NCBI GenBank assembly: GCA_037102815.1
Contig: BTPP01000006.1
Span: 1,860,001-1,924,000 of the forward strand
DNA: 64,000 nt
Reading direction: 5' to 3'
Source: Neurospora intermedia
Lineage: Eukaryota; Ascomycota; Sordariomycetes; Sordariales; Sordariaceae
Part shown: piece after piece, positions 46,126 to 55,908 of the stretch
How positions within the stretch are numbered: the first letter of the stretch is position 1
Layout: each line of letters begins with the position of its first letter
Notes under the pieces: model-generated
The model's database searches: none
What the model saw: only the letters and a program-made list of their open reading frames with translations
What the model was told of the DNA's origin: nothing
Made by a program: the position numbers and the translations under genes

Positions 46126-47388
46126 TTACTCTCTAACAAAGACACCAGCCATGCCCATGCCAGTGCCAACACACATGCTGACCACACCAACCTCACCACC
46201 CGTCCTTCCGAGACCATGCAACAAAGTGCTCACCATTCTTGCACCAGTGGCCCCCAAGGGGTGACCCAAAGCAATCGCACCACCATCCGGGTTGACCTTA
46301 CCATCCTTCCAAGCCTCTTCAAGACCCAGCTCCCTCAAGCAGTAAATCGCCTGACTGGCAAAAGCCTCGTTGATCTCCCACCTATCGACGTCCTTATTCT
46401 CCAACCCCAGCTGGCCCAGCAACTTCGGGATAGCCACCGCGGGGCCGATGCCCATCTCATCCGGCTTGCACCCCACCGTGTTGGCAGCCACAAACTTGCC
46501 GATAATGCGGTCTCCCAATCCCAACGCCGTGGCCGTGCTCCTCCTCATCAACAGCGTCGCCGCCGCACCATCGCTGACCTGGCTCGAATTACCCGCCGTG
46601 CTAGCGCCGTCCGGCTTGAACGCAGGCTTCAGCTTCGCCATGCCCTCCAGCGACGCCGTCGGCCTGATGCCGTCGTCTTCCGTGACCGTGACAGTCTGCG
46701 GTTCGCCCACCTTGTTCCCGGCCTTATCCACCTCCTGGTACTGCGTCGTCACGGGGACAATTTCCTCCTTGAACCTGCCCTCCGCGCGCGCCTGCGCAGC
46801 CAACTGGTGCGACTTGACGGCAAACGCATCCTGATCCTCGCGCGAGACACCATACCGGCTCGCGACGTTTTCCGAAGTCAAACCCATGGGCATGACGCAA
46901 TCCCGCGCGTCCTTGACGGGACTCTCCTTGAGAGCAGGCCAGTACGAAGTCGGGATTGCGCGCGAGCCGTAGTTGCGCGTCATGCTCTCCATGCCGGCGC
47001 CGATGCCGACGTCGATAGCCTCGGTGCGGATCGAGGCCGCGATGGAGGCGATGGCTTGTAGCGAGGAGGAGCAGGCGCGGTTGACGGTGTAAAGAGAGGT
47101 AGATGAAGAGTCAAAGCCGACGTGGTTCAGGGCCATGCGGGCGGCTTTGGAGCCGCCGAGCTCAGAGAGGACGACGCCGACGGCGACGTCTTCGATTTTG
47201 GACGGGTTGAGCTCTGGAACCTTGTCGAGGGTGGCGCGCAGGACGACGGAGAGGAGCTCTTCCGGGTAGGCATCCTTGAGGTGGCCCTTGTAGGAGCGGG
47301 TGATGGGGGTGCGGAGAGAGGAGAGGATGACGACGTCAGTGGGCGCTTTGGCTAGGACGGAGGAGAGACCTTTTGGTAGGACGCCCAT
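46126..47388 (-). CDS. 3-ketoacyl-CoA thiolase (acetyl-CoA C-acyltransferase)
   Basis: Single-exon gene of 420 aa. It cleaves 3-ketoacyl-CoA with CoA to acetyl-CoA and a shortened acyl-CoA, the last step of beta-oxidation. Catalytic residues are present: nucleophile Cys106 in NRACSSSLQ, a NEAF motif at 340, His376 in GGAIALGHPLGATGAR and Cys406 in MCVGTGMG. The length and the pattern GMESMTRNY, GLTSENVA and GNSSQVSDGAA match Fox3/ACAA1-type enzymes. The usual QCSSG near the nucleophile is ACSSS here. There is no C-terminal PTS1 (ends FVRE) and no clear N-terminal PTS2 (R-L-x5-H-L); the N-terminus MGVLPKGLSSVLAKAPTDVV is weakly amphipathic, so the location (peroxisome by piggy-back, mitochondrion or cytosol) is open. 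Acetoacetyl-CoA thiolase is less likely given the Fox3-like pattern. Confidence 0.93.
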   Translation of the reverse strand: MGVLPKGLSSVLAKAPTDVVILSSLRTPITRSYKGHLKDAYPEELLSVVLRATLDKVPELNPSKIEDVAVGVVLSELGGSKAARMALNHVGFDSSSTSLYTVNRACSSSLQAIASIAASIRTEAIDVGIGAGMESMTRNYGSRAIPTSYWPALKESPVKDARDCVMPMGLTSENVASRYGVSREDQDAFAVKSHQLAAQARAEGRFKEEIVPVTTQYQEVDKAGNKVGEPQTVTVTEDDGIRPTASLEGMAKLKPAFKPDGASTAGNSSQVSDGAAATLLMRRSTATALGLGDRIIGKFVAANTVGCKPDEMGIGPAVAIPKLLGQLGLENKDVDRWEINEAFASQAIYCLRELGLEEAWKDGKVNPDGGAIALGHPLGATGARMVSTLLHGLGRTGGEVGVVSMCVGTGMGMAGVFVRE

Positions 47389-48547
47389 TGTGATTGATAT
47401 GCTGGTTGGCGGGTTTGGTTGACTTGTCGTTGGTGATTTGCTTGGAAAGGCGGAACCCGTCTCAGGTACTGTTCGTGTGCTCTGCTTTGTTAAATGTGAA
47501 GACGGCTAGCTAACACGCTACAGTAGTTACCGGAGATAGGTATGTAGATGAGACAAAACTGAGGGTATCACGGAACAATACAACAACTGGCGAGCAAAGA
47601 CCACGAAGCAGGGAAGAGAAGATGAGTAACAGGAACAGAAAGACGGGAAAACTGTTAGGATAAAAGGAAAGGAAGAACCGAGCATCCGAACACCGCCGGA
47701 TTAACAAGGACGAGATCGGAGAGCGACCCGTTGCCCGCCCGTCGCGTTGGACAACCGAACGGAGCACGGTGGGAGAGGTTGTCACCCTCGAGGCCCTCTT
47801 ACACACCGGGTTCCAAGGTCGGGAATGGAGGAATCATGGGGAAAATGGGGAACTCCAGTGGAGATGACACGCCCGGCAGTGGGGTCAAAGGGACCTTGGG
47901 GGGTTCAGCGGCGGCAATGTAACTCGGCAGCAGTGAGCCCGGGGGAAGATCTATAGTCCCACTTTTAGCCTCCTGTTGAAGTTTCCCGTGTGCTACGAAT
48001 CGACCGCACAGCAACATCGAAAGAATAGTGATCCACGAAGTGGACTGAAAGGGTCTGCGTATCAGCCTTATATAAGAGTGAACAAAGCGTTGGTAAAGCC
48101 AAGACGCAGTGATGTCAACAAAAAACCTGGGATAGAACATCACGGGGCAAACAAATAGCATCGATTCGTGAGCCCAGAGAACTTGAAATTCAATACACCC
48201 TCGTCCAACAATGACTGACTGTACAGATATATATGCTCTCGTTTGCTTCATTCAACAGCCCGTTCTTCATACCATGTTATAAGGCGAAGTTGACTGTCCT
48301 TGTGTCCCTTTTCTTCCCACCTGGCAAATGCGTCATTCCTTTGCAAAGATTGCCGTGAGGCAATGCACCATATATAGCGCGTCCAAGCCGACAATGCTCT
48401 CAAACCGGTCCAACATTCTTTATAATCCAAAGCGATAATCCAACATCCACGAAGACTGGGTCGACAGAAAGCAAAAAAAAAAAAAAAAAAATAAGATATC
48501 AAACGTCGGTGGTGGGGCGTAATGCAAGTGAGCCGACAATCTCAACA
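47389..48547. other. Intergenic, thiolase promoter and 3' flank of next gene
   Basis: 1.16 kb between two minus-strand genes. A 19-nt A-run lies at 48473-48491. No supported ORF. Confidence 0.6.
48473..48491. repeat. Poly(A) tract, 19 nt
   Basis: Uninterrupted A homopolymer just downstream of the minus-strand coiled-coil gene. It reads as a T-run in the transcript direction. Confidence 0.9.
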
Positions 48548-50332
48548 CTATGCGTCTTGGCTGTACTGGATCCCAAGTCCAACCTTGCTCGGATCGCGCA
48601 GCCCCCCAACGGTCCTCAGCTTCTTCGTCGGGCTCAACCTATCCCGCAGTGAGAACTCTTCTATTGGGTCACCGTGTCCGGCAAACTTGCGCTTCTCGCC
48701 GCTCGACACCCCACTCTTATTGAGCCCGCCAAACAGCTTCGCCTGCAGCTTTGCGGTCTTATCCGCTGGCGCTGGCGTGCCGTTCCGCGAGTGCTCAACC
48801 GAGCTAGCTACCTCAAAGCTCTCTCGGGGGTCACGACGAAGCATCTGCGTCGCAGCTTGGCTGGCCTGGCTCTCAAAGGCTTCCTCTTCTTCCTCGTTGG
48901 TCGGGTTTCGTTGCATAGGACCCAACTGGTGCTGCGAGCTACGGGAGGCAAAGGAAGCGGCTGCCACTGACTGGAGAGCCTGGCGAGCGAGCTCCTCGTT
49001 ATCTTCGGCGGAGATTGTGCTTTCCCGGCTCCTGCGTCGGTCGCGGGTCGCAGATCGAACAGGTGTCTCAGGCACATATCGGTTGTGACGGTAGGGGGGC
49101 TCGGTTTGTGGCACCAGATCAACAGATGGCAAAAGTCCGCCTGTCTCACCACGCAGGCGCTGTGTGGGGGTGGTGGGAAGCGACGACATGGACTGAGCAT
49201 TTCGCGTATGCCTGACAGCGTTGTGAGACAACCCCCGAGGTGTCGACGGGGCACTGGTATTTTCTTGGTCGATAGCTTGAAGAAGCATGGTAAAGTTCCC
49301 TTTGCTGTGGTCCTTGTCGGCGCGAGCTTGAGCTTCCCGATAGACGGTTCGAGGTGTCGGCCGAGGTGGAGTGTGGTGTTGGGGTTGCGAAGGCGCGGTA
49401 ACCGCAACTGTCTGCCTCCCTATCGTCGCGCCATGGAACATGCCTCCGGGACTGCATAGAATCTGGAAGTGTTCGCGGTTCTCACGAATTCGATTTAGGA
49501 GAAGTTCCCGTTCGTCGCAGAGACTGATGTTCTCGTCCTCCTTCTGCTGTATAATTTTTCTGGCAGCCTTGAGTTTTCGGTTCAGGAAATCCACCTCTTC
49601 CACCCTTTGATCGTACAGGGCCTTCAATTGCATGAACTTTGTCTGCTGGGTTTCCGAAGCAGCATCGAGGTCGCGTCGTGCCTGTCGTGTGTGTTCGGCC
49701 ACTCTAAGCGCTTCAACCTCCCTGCGAGTCATCTCGTGTTCGACAGCCGCGCGCTTCATATCTTCGTCGGCCTGGAGGCTAAGCAAGTTGTATTGCAATT
49801 TGTGATGGGCGGTCTCCATCTTCAGCTTGGCATTCTCCGCAATGCACGTCTGCAGCATGCTGCGAAGCTTGTCAATAGACGCGTCGGCAATCTCTTGCGA
49901 CGCGGGTGGATTGAACTCCAGAGCAGTATTGGCTTCCCTCTTGCTTCCAAAAATACCCGTCGTCGCGGGAGGAGAGAAATACCCAGAACGCTGTGAGCTT
50001 GCAAAAGCTAACGAGGTGGCCGCCCCCGTCCCGGCGGCGTTGGGCATCTGTGAAGAAGGCGGGGGAGTCACTGACGAGGGAATGATGGTATCGACAGGAC
50101 CCTCTTCGTTGACCCGCAACCTGAACCCCGAAGGACCGTTATCGACTTCATCTGGCGTGTCAGCGACCTGGGTGGAGGGTATCGTTTCCGGTGATGACGG
50201 ATTGCGCATGTCGTCGTCCTCTGATATTAGTGCCGGATCTTGGATGAGGCCGAAACGACGGTCGTTGGACATGGCGTCTACCAGCAGCTGTGCTGGCTGC
50301 AGTTGCGATTCCTCAGTGTCGGTGGTTGACAT
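48548..50332 (-). CDS. Coiled-coil protein, unknown function
   Basis: Single exon from the ATG at 50332 gives 594 aa; the frame stays open upstream only through a TTG, so an upstream exon cannot be excluded. The start context (GAGACAATG) is good. Residues 1 to about 140 are acidic and Ser/Pro-rich, with repeated SP/TP sites. About 150-290 is a continuous coiled coil (LRSMLQTCIAENAKLKMET through LKAARKIIQQKEDENISL). About 300-594 is disordered, with conserved-looking short motifs: FTMLLQAIDQENTSAPSTPR, a Glu5 run, and a C-terminal DRLSPTKKLRTVGGLRDP segment. Abundant S/T-P sites suggest CDK or MAPK regulation (inference). I do not recognise a family; a spindle, septum or cytoskeletal adaptor would fit the architecture, without evidence. 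Confidence 0.78.
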   Translation of the reverse strand: MSTTDTEESQLQPAQLLVDAMSNDRRFGLIQDPALISEDDDMRNPSSPETIPSTQVADTPDEVDNGPSGFRLRVNEEGPVDTIIPSSVTPPPSSQMPNAAGTGAATSLAFASSQRSGYFSPPATTGIFGSKREANTALEFNPPASQEIADASIDKLRSMLQTCIAENAKLKMETAHHKLQYNLLSLQADEDMKRAAVEHEMTRREVEALRVAEHTRQARRDLDAASETQQTKFMQLKALYDQRVEEVDFLNRKLKAARKIIQQKEDENISLCDERELLLNRIRENREHFQILCSPGGMFHGATIGRQTVAVTAPSQPQHHTPPRPTPRTVYREAQARADKDHSKGNFTMLLQAIDQENTSAPSTPRGLSHNAVRHTRNAQSMSSLPTTPTQRLRGETGGLLPSVDLVPQTEPPYRHNRYVPETPVRSATRDRRRSRESTISAEDNEELARQALQSVAAASFASRSSQHQLGPMQRNPTNEEEEEAFESQASQAATQMLRRDPRESFEVASSVEHSRNGTPAPADKTAKLQAKLFGGLNKSGVSSGEKRKFAGHGDPIEEFSLRDRLSPTKKLRTVGGLRDPSKVGLGIQYSQDA

Positions 50333-52590
50333 TGTCTCGGTTGGCTGTCCAATATCTGCTTCGGTACGTGTAAGGATATGGATCTCGGCTGTGCTCGAAT
50401 TGGGATCGTCAGACTGGTCGCGCTGTGGTTTGGACCCCCCGTGCAGGGTGACTCGACGCAATGGCCCGCGGTGGTGGATGGCTTGCTATGTCTGAACTCA
50501 GCTACGCGCCGCCCCGCCAAGACTTTTGACTTGTCTCGCTGAAAGATACCTAGGTCAGAGGACGACTCGTAGGCAGCAAGCGCTCAAGGCGGTGCCGACA
50601 CGACCTTGGGTGAAGAGAGAGGGGGAAACACGAGGGGCGGAGAGCGAGGGGCTGAACAAAGGTGTAGCTTCATCAATTCGGAACCGGCGTCTGTAAGCAG
50701 CTACGCGTGGGTACCTATCGAGGGCGCCTTTGTGTCGATTGCGGCAAATGCGTGATGATGTGTGGGAATTGGATTGGAACTTTAAAGGATGAACTAAGAG
50801 AGCGATGAGGGGTGGGGAAGCGGGAGATTGTCTGTCCAGTAGCCGTTGATTGTCCGTTGGTTCAATTGTTGTGAAGAGCGCGCGGGCAGCTCAGCCATGC
50901 GTGGCAGGCTGTTGCTGTGCTCCAGCAGCTGGTTGCCCAGGACTTCTAGAGCAGGCCACACAAGCCTTTTCTCGCCCAGTCCTACCGCCTGGCCGTTATG
51001 GATGCCAAGCCGCCCGCCGTCGAGCTTGACACGGGTGCGGGGAACTTTACCTAACTCCAACCCAGACTCAAATGGCCCAACCTCGTGCTGAAAGCGAAAG
51101 CGACTGACTTTATGCATCAATGTCATCGTTACTCCAGGGCTCTTTATGATGTGGATAAAAAGCAATCGTATAGTAAATGACAACCAACGTTCGACCAATG
51201 TCTTTGACGGTCTATGCTGACACTGTTGTGTACTTCCTCCTCGGCGATACATGATACCACCTCTCCTCGCCCAAACCATATCTCTTTTTAAATCCATCAA
51301 AGGTTTGCTGCTGAAATGGACGACAACTTGTTGTTGGAGGCATGTCATTCACACGTCCGTTTGGTATCACCCGGGTGCTCAACGCCGAATCTACTAGCTT
51401 CTTTGAACTTCAAACAACGCAGGCCCTTCGATAGTCTCGCCGATGCGGTAGTCCCTTGGAAGTTGTTGCAAAAATTGCAGGCTGATAGTACATAAGTCTT
51501 TCCGTCTGAGGGAACACCCATGAGAAGACGTTCAAGCAGGATCGCACACATCGCCGACGCAAAAGCTAGTACCAAGTTGAAAGGGGTAGGGTTCACCTTA
51601 TAGGTAAGCGTAGTCCCTTACGTACCGGGTCTGCCAACACGGCCCGGACCCGACGCTTGGACTGCATCGATTTACAGGCCCGAGATACCTGAAAGTTGCT
51701 TCCTAGATGGCTAATTTCAGTTGCTACTACGAACCTGCGGCGTGTCCCATCAATAGTCAGGTCTGACTGAACGGTTCGACGACCATACCGCACTTTGGTA
51801 TTTTTCTGTTTGGATAATCTTGAATCTATTCACAGTTATACCTGTAGTAATGCCCCATCCCCTTGGCCTAGGTACGCCCTAGATTGAAAGAAAGAGGACG
51901 TGCATATCAAGCTAAGAAACGCATGTGACAATCATGCACGAGGGCCGTCCGTTCAGGTTCCTCGGACTCGAGCCAGACACCTCAGCCTGCCGCCAGGTGC
52001 AATTCTTTTGAGGTTTGGAACTCATCATGGAAGTGAAGCGGCTGAATCGGTGATGAGTTCTCCTTACATTGCCTGAGTTTCAAGCGCTTGAGACTATAAG
52101 CATATGCTTGCGATATTGAGCCACTGGATGCGGTGTACAATATCTGACGTCACGGCAATGGATCAAGTCTAGCCCCAGCCCGACTTCCCCTAAGCCCTCC
52201 AAAGTCGGAACTAATCAACATCAACACTTGTCACCGTCTCCCCAGATACCGCTGATATACATCAAGTGTTCTTAGCTACCTTCTAATATCCCGTTCTTTC
52301 TTTCTTCCTTTCTTTCCACCCTTTCGGCTACGTCTATGCCAAGGAAAGCAACCTAATAACCTCAAGATACCCCACGGCAAAGGCCGACCAGCTGATCCTT
52401 GCAACGCCGTCCGAACTCCCATCCAAAGTTCGAGGCCCAGACTTTCAACGACTTCACGAAATAACTCGACCATCATTTGGACTCCAACCTATGACATCCT
52501 AGAGTCTACCTCAACCAATTTGTACCTCTACCTATCTACGTAATAGTAGGCTTATTCAGGACAAAACCAAACACCTTCGCTCTTTCCACC
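50333..52590. other. Divergent intergenic region
   Basis: 2.3 kb containing the promoters of the coiled-coil gene (-) and the PXB/DUF3818 gene (+). A CTTT-rich tract at 52296-52319 and stacked pyrimidine patches mark the plus-strand promoter. No supported ORF or RNA gene. Confidence 0.55.
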
Positions 52591-55038
52591 ATGACAAAAG
52601 GCGAAAACTCCAGTATCTGTCCGCCATCAACCTCGGCCACTCCAGACACCCTTACCGCGCTTCAACTACATGCCTTGTTCGACATTCTCACACATTATGG
52701 GACATATTCCGAAGTGGAGAGTTTCAAGAATCCGAATGCTATTTTCAAATATGGCTATCCCTTTGCGTCGTCGATAGAGGGTGCCTCCAAGCCCGTCATC
52801 AAGAAAGAGTCTTCAGTTCCGCTTCTGGCAACCCTGCTGCGCGCCATTGTCCTTCCGGTGCCAGGAGTTCGCGATCTTCCAGCTGATTTCTGGCCCCTCG
52901 AATTCCAAGGAATCATGACCAAATTTGGTGAAGCAAACCTGTCCGAGAGCTATGACAAAGGGTCTTTGGGTAGTAGGAAAACCTTGGCCACTGCTGCCTC
53001 GGTCATTCACGAAGCTGTTTCCCGGGGTCTTATCGGTGGTCTTCCCAAGGGGTCACCCAGGGACCTAAACGGTCACTATGACAGGTCGAAAGCACAAGAC
53101 CTTGTGCGCGCCTGGGAAGACGTACTGCATGAACTTGTCTACGGAAACCTCGTTGAAACGTTGTTTGATCGTATAGCAGAGAAACCCGACATCGAAGGCC
53201 ATTCACTCGCCGTGCAGACTGCTGTGGACTATATTATCCTTCAGTATGTGATGCTGCTCTTGTTTCAACCCTTTTTGTTTTCTTTTAACTAATCTACCTT
53301 TTTAGCCTTGCGACGTTCATGCACCATGTATTCGTCCTCTCCCCCGAAGGGTCCTATCTGTTACAGATGGTGGCGAGCGTACACAAGATGGTACCTTATT
53401 CGGCCATCAAACAAACTTTCCGAATTGGAAATGCAGCCAGCATGATCAATGGGATCACGAAGCTCCTCCTGGCCAAAATGAGTATTGGAGGCCTCACTAA
53501 CTGGCTCGGGCTGACACAAAATGCGGATGATGGCATGAATCTCTTACAGCGGCAAGTACCTACGGTTTCCATGCAGATGGCAGTCCAATACTAATAGGCG
53601 TAGAATCATTTCACTGGTCCTGTCGTGGGACATGGCAGAGTTCCGGAAGACCGCTGAACGGATAGAAAAGGCCAAGGGTGGTCCCTCCAAGGTCCATATC
53701 GCAGTCATCAAGAAGTACGTCGCCAAGTCGAGGGAAGAGCACCTGAGGATCCGGAACATCAGCATAAAGCGGTCCGAGTCCATTATTGCCACCATCTTCA
53801 ACAATTCCCGCCGTGGGCTTGTGGAGTCCCTGTCCAAGGAACAACACGAGCAATGTCTGGAATACCTCTCAACCTTGCTTGCAATTCGAGACCGGGATGA
53901 GATCATCAAGATTCTCTGCAAACAAAACCCAGATCTCTTCACCCTGGCCGTACGGGACTTTATCGGCAGTTTCGAACCCATGATACGAGCTGTTCACCAG
54001 AATATCGACCTTCGCGAACACGTCTCTGCAGCAGAAAGCTTCCTAACCGACCTTATCGAGACAAGCAAGGCGAAGGATTCTCCAGTGGCGATCTCCAGCA
54101 CAGTAATAGCAGAAACAACGATCGAGACCCGCGCATCTTCCATAGAGGACTACGTCGGCCTGATTAGGAGACATAAACAATCGGCCTACAACTTTTTCCA
54201 CCAGGTGGCCAAGAACTGCCCCGAAATCAAAGGGGAATTCCTCGAGTATTGCAAGAAGACGCTTGCGCAGTTCCGCCAGCAGCCCGAGCAGCAATCACTA
54301 TCATTAGCCGTTCCCTCAAGCGACAGTAGCAGCCAAACGATCGACACCAAACTCCGTAAAGGAGCAGCCGGAAGTCTAAGCGCCGATATCCAGTCGCTCT
54401 TCACCGCCCTCCCTCCCCAAGTAAAACCCGACGTCCTCGCAGCAGCAGACGCCCACGCGGCCTACCTCTCCTCCCTTGAAGACCTCTCCCTCAAGCGAAT
54501 GCAACACATCCTCAACGACATGAACCTTACGACCACCGCCATTTCTTCATTGCCAGAAGCCGCAATAACCACAACAACAATAAGCTCTTCTCTAAGAGAC
54601 AAATTCTCCCTATCCGCCAGCTCCCCCTTCGGCTCTCGAGCCCCCAGCAGGCGAAACAGCAACAGTAACAACGTCAACAGCAACAAAAAAGCAAGCATGT
54701 GTGGCCCCGGCATGTTCCTCTCGCGGTGGCAGAGCCTGATGGACGAGACGCTCATTACTCCCCAAGTCCCCACAGGCGGAAAGGTGCGGCGCGGCAAGGA
54801 CGTCAAGGGGGTGATTGCGCAGGCGAAGACGACGGTGGGCAGTAGCGCCATTGCGGCTAGTAGTAGTACGGATGGGAACGAAAATGGGGCTGCATGGGAC
54901 TCGGCGGCGCTGACAAGGTTGGTGGAAAAAGAGGTTCCGGAGCCGCCTGATGTTCAGGTAGTGGTGAAGATGATGGGGAGCGGGTTTGGGGAGGTGGTGG
55001 AGAGGAGGATGCTGGAAAGGATAGAGGTGGTGATCTAA
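52591..55038 (+). CDS. PXB (PX-associated) and DUF3818 protein lacking a PX domain
   Basis: Three exons, 52591-53243, 53306-53551 and 53604-55038, give 777 aa. Intron 1 is GT-AG (62 nt). Intron 2 is GC-AG: its donor is GCAAGT at 53552, the only choice that keeps the frame, with a TACTAATAG branch/acceptor region. Residues about 20-170 match the PXB pattern (LTALQLHALFDILTHYG, then LRAIVLPVPGVRDLP and GSLGSRKTLATAASVIHEAV). From about 190 to 480 the sequence follows DUF3818 (helical, VLSWDMAEFRKTAERIEK, FIGSFEPMIRAVHQNI). About 500-700 is Ser/Asn-rich and disordered. Known: related fungal proteins (for example yeast Ypr097w, about 1070 aa) place a phosphoinositide-binding PX domain between these two; no PX basic RR-Y or PPK motif is visible here. 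Membrane association would need another route. Confidence 0.8.
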
Positions 55039-55476
55039 TGGAGGGATGGATGTAGATCATGAGCATTGAGTTCGGGCGTCGCAATCACAGTCAAAACGTG
55101 ATAATAAGAGTAATAAAATCTGTGAAAGAGGGAAAAGACTTGTTTTGTTTTCATCTAATCCATATCTCTCCAAAGGGGGAAAGTGCCAATGCGTCGTTCA
55201 TGGCGAGATAGGAACAAAACCCCCGAAACTCCGAAACCCAAGCTTCCCTTCCATTGTTTCCCTGAAATCAAGAGGCCATTCTTTGTCGTCGCCATTCCAT
55301 TGCTCCAAGCGAGAGGATTCCATCAAGCAAGTACGTTGGTATGTCGGTCGAAGATATGTCAGGCAGGTAAAGGTCTTCCAACCTTATGCGCTGTCGCTGC
55401 GACTATTGCAGTGATTCAAAGAAAGCTCATGGTCGCTCGGGTACGTGTTTGCATTGAGCAGTGCGAAGAGGTAGAT
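55039..55476. other. Convergent intergenic
   Basis: 438 bp of 3' flanks of the PXB gene (+) and metallothionein (-). Nothing else seen. Confidence 0.7.
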
Positions 55477-55644
55477 TTACTTGCTGCCGCAGTTGGAGCA
55501 AGAGCCTAGAAAGTTTCGAATGTCAGTGCCATGCCAGTAGTTGAAGATGAGATCGGACAGCGACGGGGGGCGGGAGGAAGTGAAAAACTTACAGCCAGAG
55601 CCGCAGTTGCAGGAAGAAGCGCCGGAGCAGCCGCAGTCACCCAT
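55477..55644 (-). CDS. cmt: Copper metallothionein
   Basis: Two exons, 55644-55593 and 55505-55477, encode 26 aa (25 after Met removal). The 87-nt intron has a GTAAGT donor and a TTCTAG acceptor. The product begins MGDCGCSGASSCNCGSG and ends CSCSNCGSK: seven Cys, mostly in C-x-C pairs, no aromatic residue, Ser/Gly-rich. To my knowledge this equals the N. crassa copper metallothionein, which binds about six Cu(I) and is induced by copper. The first exon ends after Gly17 plus one base, so the intron splits the C-x-C-x-C block. A TATA sequence lies 165 nt upstream. It is far shorter than the 60-residue animal proteins, as is known for this species. It is also the best marker of the organism. Confidence 0.97.
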   Translation of the reverse strand: MGDCGCSGASSCNCGSGCKFFTSSRPPSLSDLIFNYWHGTDIRNFLGSCSNCGSK

Positions 55645-55808
55645 TTTGATAGAAGTGGTTGTTGGTTTTTGTGAAGAATTGAGTTGTTGTTGTTGTGTAG
55701 GTTGACAAAAGACTGATGTTGTCTTTGTGTGAGTGTTTCAATGCAGTGATGATGTAGTTTTCGTTGATGACAAGTAAAGGAATTCGAAAAGAAGTCAGGG
55801 TCGCGTGG

Positions 55809-55817
55809 CTTTATATA
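55809..55817 (-). promoter_or_regulatory. TATA box of the metallothionein gene
   Basis: TATATAAAG on the minus strand, about 165 nt upstream of the ATG. It is a strong consensus match in a highly inducible gene, so it is probably used. I could not assign a copper-responsive element with confidence. Confidence 0.6.
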
Positions 55818-55885
55818 CCCTGAATGATGCCTACCTACATTGTTCCTGCTGTCACGTACTGGGTGCGTACTACGCACCGTTCGGA

Positions 55886-55908
55886 ACTGTGACTGTGACT
55901 GTGACTGT
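55886..55908. repeat. ACTGTG hexamer tandem repeat
   Basis: Nearly four copies of ACTGTG in the metallothionein upstream region, about 245 nt from the ATG. Confidence 0.8.

Noticed and set aside
46045-47061. A 338-codon plus-strand frame antisense to the thiolase
   Set aside because: Shadow of the thiolase reading frame; Arg/His/Leu-rich composition typical of antisense frames.
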